From NCBI RefSeq assembly GCF_932526225.1, contig NC_064046.1:6375306-6435305 (forward strand): a stretch of 60,000 nt of DNA, written 5' to 3'. The position numbers were made by a program, and so were the translations under genes. Below, one piece after another: positions 17,501 through 29,500 of the stretch. The stretch is from Nematostella vectensis. Lineage: Eukaryota > Cnidaria > Anthozoa > Actiniaria > Edwardsiidae. The notes under the pieces are model-generated. The model was not told the DNA's origin. It searched no databases and worked only from the letters and a program-made list of their open reading frames with translations. Within the stretch, counting starts at the first letter, position 1; every line of letters begins with the position of its first letter.

Positions 17501-20500
17501 TCAATGTTAAATCGGCTTCGGTTTGTTGAGGCCACGGTATACCGTTCAGGAAAAAGTTGGCTTCCACTGAAACCCAACCATTCGACTCACGTTGACGGAG
17601 TCAGCGTGAAAGGACTATCGTATCAGTCGATATCTTTCCATAAGCAATGAACAGGTGGAACTTTAGATAAGAAATTGGTCCAAGAGGCTCAAATATTTGT
17701 CTCTTTCTTACTCAAGATAAAAACACTGACGCCAGTTTACAAGACATTGCAGCTACTGCAGCGTTATCTTCTTTACGTCTATAGGCCGTTCGATCTTTTC
17801 CTAAACAGTGATTAACTTAAGGGGATTGATCATTTGATTAGAGAGAGAGAGAGAGTTTCCAAGGAGACTTAAGTATTAAGCTTTGCATCTCCGGCTGTTT
17901 GTCGTATGGTGGTTCTTTCGCTGGCTAATGGATTTTCTTGAAGTGCCGAATGTGCCCAAATGACTTGACATTTTAACACTCTACTCGCTTATGGCGAAAA
18001 TCTCCTCTATGTTTAGAAGGAACTGACATCATTTTTACAAGTGCCGTAAATGAAATTCACGAGAGAGGAGCTTCGCCGATTACATTCGACTCGATTAAAT
18101 GACTGTTGTTTGTTTAGGATACATTTTAACACAAGCAACATTTTATCCAAGAGTATTGAGAGAAACTGCTTTGAAGAAGCTGCTCTCTCGACTCTCGAAG
18201 ACCGCTTAATTGGCCTCTCTTGTTCTTATTTGGGTAGAATACTGTTGTTGGGAGTCGACATAAAATTGGCCCTTACTTCGCTTGAGTTTAACGAATGTTG
18301 AAAGTTTGATCCTCTCCTGAAAAAAAGAGAGAGAAGAAAAGTCGTGGAATATTCAGCTCTTGTTAAACTTCATAAAAAGCGGAATTGTTTTTACAGGACT
18401 TTGTATCCAACATCTTTTTTGCGTCGAGTCTTTGAGGGAAAGGAGCTCTTGGCAATTAATGAAGATTTGACTCTTGCGTGGGAATCCCGCAGACAGTGCC
18501 ATTGTGATAGCAGGTCGTCTTTATTCAAAGGTTTTAGCGTAAAGTCTTTCTGAAAAGAACGTTTTTTAAACAGGCCCGAAGAGATCGGGACCTTTAGAGT
18601 AATGAATTATTTTCATTAACGGATGTTTTAACAGGGCAAACGTTTCAGGAGAGGAGTTTATTCCACTTTTGATTCATAGACTGCACAATAGAAAGCGAAA
18701 GAGGGTTTTAGGTAAACATTCTTCTAAAGCGGAAGCCGAATACACTAAAGAGAATTTAACCCTAACGTTCCTATTTGACTTACAAACTTTTCTGTGTAAA
18801 GGAACGATTGGGCATATATTCTTAGATATAGTTTTTGCTATTTTTTTTCTTCGTATTGATATCCAGTCACAAAATCAATATCACCGAGGCTTTCGCGTAT
18901 TGGACTCCTCGCGTATAACGACGTTGAATGATAATACAGGTGCATTGGAAGGTTAGTTCTCCCATAAAGATAAGTTGAACATTTGACATATTTAACCCTC
19001 TTCGTGGAGTCCAAAGAGTGCATTTGGGTTACGTATAACACCTCGCACTTTAATCCGTTTGTATTCAAGTCTGCAGTCGTTATAAACTCGTTGGCTGCCG
19101 TCACAGCCACGCTCCTGAACGCGGCGTTGATCCATGCGATCTGGAAGACCCCATCTCTACGAAGGCCTTCCCTTATTCTCATCTCGAGCCTCACCCTATC
19201 CGACTTCTGCACAGGGCTCATAGCGCAGCCCCTGTTCTCTTTATATCTCCTCGCCGCCCTGTTCGACCATGAGGCAATGTTCTGCTACGCGGGGATATCC
19301 GCAAGGTTCTTCCTTCATTGGTTTGCCGCAGTCTCTGTTTTCACTCTCGCAGTGATCAGTGTTGACCGATTCCTAGCCGTGCGACTTAAAACCGCTTACT
19401 CGCCTATTGTCACAATACCACGCGTCCTCAAGATTGCGACCTTCGGCTGGATCTTCAAAGCTATCGTTATCGGTACTGTCATGACACAGGATCACGGAAG
19501 CCTAACATACGCGTATGCGACATTTGGCTTGACCTACCTTGTGGTTATTACCCTAATGTATGCTTTGTCGTTCTGGTATCTCGGGAAATACGTCCGACGT
19601 CAGGTTACTGTTTATCAGCGACGTGACTCCAGCATCTTTCCGCCCACTGCTCCAAGTTTCAACATCTCTAAGTACAGGTCTTCCATCACTACTATGCTTA
19701 TAGTTCTGATGTGTATACAAGCTCTTTACTGCCCTATCGTGGTCTACCAGTTTATAAACCTTCACGTATATCGCTATCGGAATCAATGTGAGCAAGAGAT
19801 GACTTTTCTGCATCTAAGTGAGGTGATAGCAGCGCTCAATTCGAGTATATCGCCCGTTATCTACATGGTACGGATGCGGGAATTGAAGGTCGCAGTGACG
19901 GGCAATTTGCGTAAGATATTTGGGGTGAGTGAAGCCTCTAGTAATGTCACGGAGTGACCGTGCAATGACTCACAAAAAGGGACAGAGTAGCGCGGTTTTA
20001 GGGAACTTACGTACGATATTCGGGCATAGTAAAAAGCGTCTGATGAGACGGAGCGACTGTGCTGAATGGCTCACAAAAATGAAATAAAATACACAGATGC
20101 ACGGAGCTTGCGTGAGATGTTCAGGCAATGTGAATTGTCCTTCTTTGTCACTAAGTGAATCAGCAAGAAGGAACTTTTAAGGATATTTAGCCAGTTTTAA
20201 AAAGGCCAATCTCGCTATGCTATACTTCCGCACAATCCCAAGACATTCAATGCATCAATATCCATCGGCTAGTTCAAGCGAGTCACGGAGTAACGTTCAA
20301 TCAGATCTATTGTTACTCAAGTATCGGAAATCAATTGTGGATAGCTATTGTGAAGTATACTTGCAAAAATAGACCGTTGTATTTTTAAATGTAAACAGAA
20401 ACAAACAAAATGGCTGATGGACATTCATGAAGAAGTTCGTCACCCACCTGTGGACGGTTGATCTTTCGGATACCATTTTTTGTAAAGCCCTAAGTAGTAT

Positions 20501-23500
20501 AATGTGCTTATAACAAAACAGAGATGTATATGCAACATTCGATTAATTGTTTAGCTGAGTTTCCCTGATAGAGGAGAACAAAGTGTATTTCAGGTTCATG
20601 GATATACTTATGTTTGTCTGATACCTATATTTAATTGAAAGAATATGTTTAATGACTGTTAAATAATGTTGAATATGGCTAATGTAGTTAAAAGGGCTAT
20701 AAAATTTCTCATATAGATAAATTTGATTATTACTTGGGACATCATTTAATTGGACACGGAATTTAGACACATATTACTCATAAATCTTACACATGCAATT
20801 ACAGGTCTTTAAAATTCATTGCAATTTGACGTCATTCGTTCTTTTGTCATTCTGATTTATCACTGATGATGAATGATTTTTGAAAATGTCAATTTTGATA
20901 AGTAAAGTAAGATAATGAAAGAACTTTTAAAAATTAAGACCATGCAGGATATGTAATACAAGCAATGGTTGTTAATTAGCTAATGAAACATATGCTCGCT
21001 CAAAAGGCCCTTTGAAAATATGTTATTTACCAGCTGCGATATTCGTATCGTGATTTATTTTTTTCCGGGGTCCGGTATCCATCAAATCGCGCGCTCTGAT
21101 TTGCTCTCGTGAGGTCCGGTATCCTCCGATCAGGACCCCGCGATACCGGCCCGCTTTACAAAAAAATCCGCTTCAAACTCCCTGTGTTTTGACAATTCCC
21201 CGCCATAATGATTTTGCAACGCGCGCGACAATTTCAAGAGACGACAATGTGCTTGGTCTAGTCATCGCAAGTGATCCAAACCAAATCAACGACATCCACG
21301 TGCTAAGCCCAGCGGAAAGCGGCCTTTTTACCGACCACGGCTCAATCGTTTTTCAGTTCGAAACTTCTAAAAAGGCGCCACCCAAGTAAGTGCGTACCGT
21401 TTTTTACTATAAGAAAGGCGACTTCGAAGGTCTGCGTTCAGCATTAGAGGCAGTTGACCTAGCCAATACTATACACCATAATGATGTAAACACCAGCTGG
21501 CAGGAATGGAAAGACACTTTTCTCGCCGCCGTGAATGATTACATACCTACCAAAAAGATCAAAGGAAGGAATACGCCACCATGGATTAACGGTGATATTA
21601 TTCACGCTCTGAGAAAGAAGGAGGCTATGCGGAAAAAGCTAAGGAAATCTCCTACGGATGCCTTGAAAGACAGATTTAAGGAATTAAGAGCCGAAGCCAA
21701 GAGGATGATAAGATCTAGTCGAACTGATTTTTTTAATTCTATGGACGATGAGTTATGCCTGAATTGTAAACGATTCTGGTGCATCTTCAAACTTAAAAAC
21801 AGAGACTCTCGGTTCCCAGGAATCATGTCTGTCGGAAGCGCTGAGAATAGTACCCAACCAGCGCGCCTAGCATCCACGCCTGCTTCAATTGCTAGCTTAT
21901 TCAACGGATATTTCTCATCTGTGTTTGGTCCTAGTGCGCTTGCGCATCCGCTTCCCTATCAGGGATCAGAACTTCTCGAGCGTGTGGGAGCACCACACCT
22001 CTCCTCTGTGCAACTAAGAACTCAGGAGGTGCAGAATGCCCTCTTAGCCCTGGACGTGAACAAAGCTTTAGGCTCTAACGGAATTCCATGCCGCCTACTG
22101 AAGGAAACCGCGCAACAGATTGCTCCGTCCCTCATTCAACTCTACAATCTGTCTCTTCGCCTCGGCGTTGTGCCTGATGAATGGAAACTGGCTAACATTA
22201 TTCCAGTCTACAAAAAAGGGGATAAACAACAAATCGAGAACTATCGCCCGATCTCTCTGTTGCCAGTCATATCGAAAGTTCTCGAGCGCTGCGTACTCGC
22301 CAACATAAGGAATCATTTAACAACTCTGATTAACAACGTTCAGCACGGATTCCTGCCTGGAAAATCGTGTACCACCCAGCTACTTGAGGTATTGCACCAT
22401 ATCGGCTCTTTGTTGGATAACGGGAAACAAACGGACGTCATCTACATGGACATGTCGAAAGCATTCGACAAGGTGGACCATGCCGCACTTCTCCACAAAC
22501 TGGAGCACAGTTTCGGCATTTCTGGTTTCCTTCTTTGCTGGTTCCACTCTTACTTGAGCAACAACGGGTAACAGTTCTTGGCTGCACGTCATCCGAGGTA
22601 TCAGTTACGTCCGGCGTCCCACAGGTAGCCTACTGGGGCCCATATTATTCTTGCTCTATGCAAATGAGCTGCCAGATGTCGTGCACAACTCAAAAGTTGC
22701 GTGCTTCGCAGACGACACAAAGCTAGTAAAGTGCGTGAACTCGGATTCAGACGCCGCCCTACTCCATCTCCAAGATCAAAGCAGCCTGGAAAACTGGTCA
22801 AAAACATCTGGCCTAATGTTCAACCAGGACAAGTGCAAGTGTCAGAAAGTCACACGGAAGTCCCACCCCATCGAAGTCCCATACCATCTGAACGGGTCGC
22901 TGCTAACAGTCTCCTCTCACGAGAAAGATCTGGGGGTCTGGGTCGCCAGCGACCTTACGTGGTCAAAGCACGTCACAGAGAGTTGCGCGAAGGCTAACAA
23001 GTTGTTGGGCTTTCTGCGCAGAACCACCGTGGACTTCGGCTGCATACGAACTCGCCGCACCCTTTATTTGGCGGTGGTGCGTCCAGCCTTGGGTTATGCT
23101 ACCCAGGTCTGGGGCCCACAATCAGTTAAACTTATAGAAAAGTTAGAAAGAGTGCAAAGAAGAGCCACCAAATATATGCTAAGCCTTCCGTTCCTTTGCA
23201 CAGAGAGTTACACTGAACGCCTTATCTCTACTAACTTGTTGCCACTGCTATTGGCACGAGTACTTAGATCTAGTTTTTTTTCTATAAAGCCATTAGTGGC
23301 CTTGTTTTTATATCTCAGGAATGCCTCCCTACTTGTATTGAACCAGTCAGAACCACTAGATCTACTGTTAATCCAAATGTACTAAGTTTTCGTCCTCCCA
23401 GGTGTAGAACATCTTGCTTTCAAAACTCTTTTTTCGTCCGTGCCTCGCGCACCTGGAACACTTTGCCTGATCATTTCCGACTAAAGAGCCTAAGTTTAAA

Positions 23501-26500
23501 TCAGTTTAAGTGCCTGCTTTTACAATATTACAGCCGAGCGCTGACCATTTCCTATAACGTAGATGATCCAAGGTCGTTCAAGACAATTTGCACAAATCTC
23601 GTCTGCTCGACACAGCCATTTCATGTTGTTTTTAGCTTTCAATAATGTTGACTTGTCAATTAGCTTTTAGTTCTCTGTCTTACTTTTGTTTTCTAACTCG
23701 TAACATTGGGCCCACAGTAATTGGTTAAGCTGTTTGTGGTGTCCCAGTCTACTACTTGTACTTTTGTGTAATTTAATTAATTTATAGTGGACGAAGTTAA
23801 ATAAATACAAATAAATAAAAAAAAGGTTGCTAAAAGTTTATTTGGGATAAAAAAAAAAGGCAGCAAATCGTCTCTTAATACGAAGAAAAACGACAAATCA
23901 CTCTAGAAATTTACCTGCATAACCAGCTTAACGTATCCACATTCAAGAGAAGTTCTTTAGTGAATATATCTTATCGTCTGTGGAGGATTTAAAGCGAAAG
24001 AAGACATTTCTACGATCAATTCGAGTTGAGAACGACGTATCAATTTGGACTAAATTATTTTACAAAATTGTTGGTCAAAATTCAGAGAATGTCTTCTTTG
24101 GAGGTTCTGTATTTCTGGAGGATTAAAAGAGTTGTGTGGAAATACAAAATGGAGTTTATTGAATGATCTTGAGCTAACAAAATCTTCACGAACATCGACG
24201 AAAGTCAGAAGCGAAACCTCGCCTCGTGCAACCGTAAGCCCGTAAGGTAAACAAAGTTGGAAAATCTATTGAGGGAAAAAATAAATATGTTATTTACCAG
24301 CTAAGGGTCGGTCCGTATCGTGAAATACCTTGACCGAGATCTTGAAAATACTGACCGAGGCCGAAAATACTGTCACCGAGGTCTTGGAAATACTGACCCG
24401 AGACCCAAGGCAACGTTGAATGCGTTTGTTTAGCTGATGCTACACAATGTGGAACGTTTGTATGAGTAATCCTCTACAATGTTGAATAGGTTTCTAACAG
24501 AATTTTTGAAACTTAATATACAAAACGTTTGTGTAGGTGATCCTTGGTGGGCTGCTCAACATATGTGGAGAGGCGCAAAAGGAAGAGTTCACATTCCAGG
24601 ATGACCTCGTCACGGAGCTCATCAAGGTCGCGCGAAAAGTAAAATCAGCGAAGGACTCGGCGCGAAATAACATCCTACAACAAGTAAGCAGATACTCATG
24701 GTTTACAGGTAGCAAGAAAGCAAATACTCATGGTTTACAGGTAGCAAGAAAGCAAATACTCATGGTTTACAGGTAGCAAGAAAGCAAATACTCATGGTTT
24801 ACAGGTAGCAAGAAAGCAAATACTCATGGTTTACAGGTAGCAAGAAAGCAAATACTCATGGTTTACAGGTAGCAAGAAAGCAAATACTCATGGTGTGCAG
24901 GTAGTACAGACCTGATCACTTGCGAAGTGGTATGAACTCGATCACGTGCCATACTCGTGACACACTCGAAGTGGTATGAACATGATCGCGTGCCATACTC
25001 GTGATAAATGCCTTGAAGTATGAACTCGATCACGTGCCATACTCGTGACACATGCCTTGAAGTACGAACTCGATCACGGATTATGAAAAATGTGCGCACT
25101 GTGCATATATTATTGTGTATCCTTCAATTTCCATCCCATGATACGCGCGGTCTTGTTTTAGGAGTTGGCAGCACTTGCCGGTAAACTTTGCTGCGTGTTT
25201 CGTCTGCCCATCACCCCCAGCCTCGAAGTGGTGGGCATGGATGTACGCTCCTGTGGCTACTTCACCTCCAACTCCGCCCCGCTCCGCCTAGTCTTCAGGA
25301 ACGTGGATCCGTTCGGCGAGAATGTGAACGTCATTTTTAAGATGGGAGATGACATGCGCCAAGACACGCTGACCATGCAGCTCGTGGGCATTATGAATAA
25401 GATATGGCTGCAGGAGGGACTGGACTTGAAGATAATCACGTATCAGTGCATGGCGACAGGCCCGGGTATGGGCATGATAGAGATTGTCAGTGACTCACAG
25501 GTGAGTGTCACGCAACACTATCACGGTGCCACGCAACACTGTCACCGTGTCGCGAAATACTGTCATAATTTAGTGTTAATTGTGGCATTAGGCCTAGGCA
25601 TGGGTTTGATGGAGATTTTTAGTGATTCAGATGTGAGCGTCACGCAATGTCACGCAATGCTTTGACTTAAGGTACTTGTTAGTGTAGTGTTATGTAAGAG
25701 CGGTCATTATCTAACTTTCTTAGTAAACTAACACTGCCACGAGACATGAAATGCTTTTATACTAGATGTCACTGGCAAATCAACATCATTAAATGTAAAA
25801 CAATTAAAATACTATCTTACTGTCGAAGGCCATTGTATGGTTGTCAACAAGTTATCAACATCATTTAGTAATACTGACGGGTCAATTGTTTGCGAATAAA
25901 CTAGATTTCTCGCTCTGTTGAAATTTTAGCCATCGCTGCAAGACAATTGTTCCGTCCCCGAAAAAGAAAGGGCGCGGTTTTAAAAACCATTCGGCGAAAG
26001 AAAGTAAGCAAAGGGAGAGCGGGAGCGAATCCCCCGTCAAAAACACGAAAAAGTACGCTCTGCAGACTTGAGAAGAATAAGATAATCCATGGTTTTCAGG
26101 TGTTATTTCTTTGCTTCCATCGCTGAGCTATGTTGAAATGTTTGTGAATAACTTTGATATTAGTAAACACAATTAGTATTGTAATTTTGCTTTCTTTTTC
26201 ATTTCTTTAGGATATGAAGCAGTGTAGGATTTTGAATAACAGGGACATTTCAGTGAAGTTTGTAGTTAGTAATTTTTAGTTATCTATTTTTAGTGATTAG
26301 TATTCCCAACTTTGTTGCAACTTTGTTTTCAATGTTTTTCTCCTGGAAAACAATCAAAATAAATGTGCAACTCAGCGAATACTAATCACTAAGTAGATAA
26401 CCACTAATTACGAACTACATTTCCCACTAATTCCCTGTTGTTCAATACCCTCGCCGCTTGACACCTTAATTACTATGAGCTTTAGGGGATTAAAATTGGT

Positions 26501-29500
26501 CGAGTGGCAGTGATCTTTTTTTGGGGTTATTTTTGTTAGTTATCGCGATGGGCCTGGGTATGGGTTTGATATATAGTCAGTGATAGTCAGTGACTCACAG
26601 GTTTGTGTCGCAAAACACTTTAAGCTTGTCTCACGTAATACTATGAGGATGTCACTAATGTGTTTAAGGTAAGCTAGTGGACGCTGTCAGATGACTGATG
26701 TTGTGTTCGGTTTTTTTAGACTCTACGGGAAATTCACACAGAATTCGGTTTAACCGGCTCATTCAAAGATGAGTCCATCAATCGCTGGCTTCTTAAGTTC
26801 AATCCTGATGAGAAGGAGTACAGAAGAGCGGTGGAAAACTTCACAGCTTCGTGCGCTGGTAAGGAAGAAGTAGGGAGGGACAGGGATTTTAAGCATCATT
26901 CATTTGAGGGTGAGCCGGGAAGCATCCTATTTTTATATTTTCTCAATACAGAGTTATTATATTTTCTCAATACAGACTTATATATTTTTTCTTTAAAAAA
27001 AAAGTTATGTTATGTATGATACCATTAACTAATAGGTGACACCTTCACCTTCCCCCTGGGTTCTGCGTCGCCCCCTATTTTATATATGATACCATTGAAT
27101 AATATCCGACATTTTCCCCCTCCCTCAAGGTACTGCGTCGCCACCTATATTATATATGATACCATTGACTAATATTTGACATTTTCCCTCTCCCCCAGGG
27201 TACTGTGTCGCCACCTATGTTCTCGGGATCTGTGATCGTCATAATGACAACATCATGATCCATCGTAGCGGTCACCTCTTTCACATCGACTTCTCCAAGA
27301 TCCTCGGGCATGCGCAGATGTTCGGCAATTTCAAGCGCGACCGAGCACCCTTTGTCCTGACGCCAGACATGGCTTACGTCATCAATGGCGGCTATCGTCC
27401 GAGCCCGCGATTCCAGCACTTCATTGACCTGTGTAGCCGCGCCTTCAACCTGATTCGCCGACACTCCAACCTTTTCCTCAACCTGCTATCACTCATGCTG
27501 AATTCTGGGATAGGGTCGCTAGGCAACGTCAGCGACCTGCGATACATCTGGGACTCTCTGCTCCCACAAGAGAGCGAGGCTGAGGCCACGGCTGCGTTCA
27601 CGCGGTTGATTGAGTCCAGTCTCTCCTCTTGGTTTACACAGGTAAACCGACCCAGGGGTGAAGTTTACGTGTGTGTGCGTGCGTGCGTGCGTGCGTGTGT
27701 GTAGCTTCACGCTTGTAACTAAGCTTTATAATAAGCGGTTTTTACACGCATAGCATAACGAATATCGGCTTATTCGTTTTACTATTTATTTTTTATCAAA
27801 CCCAAAAGCTCTCACCATTTAACATATAGTATTCATGTTTTCTAGAATGACATATATAAAATAAATGCTCCTAGTTTTTAAGGATTACACACAGCCTCTC
27901 GGTATAGCCGCATTATAGCTCATTTGTTATTGGTTTTATTTGAAAGCGATAAGCGATATTTGACAGAAACTATCTTTATTACTTGCTTAAATTGACAGGT
28001 TTACGAACTGGGTGTGGACGAACAGGTTGTGGACATGATACCGAATTGACACACTTAGTTTTTATGAAGCACTAACCCCCGACTCCATACAGGTAAACTT
28101 CTTTATCCACAACGTGGCGCAGATCCGTGATGTGAGCCAGCTTAAGAGGACCTCGTCTGGGAACGCGTCCATTTCCTTGCTCTCGTTCGCGCTCAAGACA
28201 TACACGCTTGAGATGGACGGCTTTATCGAGTCTGCGCGCGTAGTCGACTACCAAAAGCGCTACAACACAGAGAAGTACTACATCTACGTCATCAATATTT
28301 GTCGCGCAAACTCAGATCAGGTTGGTGTGAGACCCCTTCCCCCCCTTGGTGCTTTTAGGGAGCCGAAGTCGGCCACACCTTTGTTGTTGATATCGTTTAA
28401 CATTAGAAGGCAACTTATGGAATAACATTTTAACTTAATCTATAAAAATTGAAGTTCAAATTTTTTTCCTTTTGAAATATTTACAAATGTCTACAAGTTT
28501 AATACTTCATTACCAAATTAAATTGAAAATATTGTGATTTTCGAATCAGCCGATAAAAAAAATGCTTTACTTATTTCGCTTTGTAATGCTGCCTTAACAC
28601 TAAAGGCGGTGACCGAATTAAAATCGGTCGTCCTATAGAGATTGTTGAACGTTTATCTTCATGCGTCTTATGCAGTTTCATTTACTTTATAGCTCGATTT
28701 TTAGCGACGATCAGGTCGAAGCAACCTTCACACATCGGCTGAAAATCAAAACGTTTTTCCTAATTTTATGACAAGATTCACGACCCTGGCTTAGTCCATT
28801 CTCCATCTTTCCCAGGCAACATTTGTTTTCCGTCGCTTTGGCCACTTCATCGAGCTCCACGCCAAGTTATCGGAGCTCTATCCGGACATCGCGTTGCCTA
28901 GGTTACCGGCCAGGATATATTTGGGCCGGTCGCAGATCCGTACAGTTGCTGAGCGGCGGCGCGCAGAGTTAGACACGTTTTTGAGGCATTTGTTGATGAT
29001 GCCGCAAGAGATCTCGGAATCGGACGTCCTTTATACCTTCCTACACCCAATACCAGAGGTACGAGCTCGAGTTATAAAGGGCTCCCAAGGCGCTTTACTT
29101 AGCGACGCGCGTTACCGCAGCCACGTTATTTGGCGACGCGTGCTACCGTGGCCACCTTACTTGGCGACGCTCGCTTCCGTGGCCACCTTACTTGGCGACG
29201 CTCGCTTCCGTGGCCACCTTACTTGGCGACGCTCGCTTCCGTGGCCACCTTACTTGGCGACGCTCGCTACTTTGGCCACCTTACTTGGCGATGCGCGTTG
29301 TTGTGGCCGCTTTATTTGGCGATACGCGTTATTGCGGCCGCCTTACTTGGCAACGCGCGCTACCGTGGCCACCTTTCTTTGCGACGCGCGCTACCATGGC
29401 CACCTTACTTGGCGCGCGCTACCGTGGCCACCTTGGCGATGCGCGTTATTGTGGCCGCTTTACTTGGCGACGCACGCTACCGTGGCCGCCTTACTTAACG

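Noticed and set aside
17459-18553. Small plus-strand frames as upstream GPCR exons
   Set aside because: No hydrophobic or signal-like sequence, and no donor that joins in phase to the receptor frame could be defended.
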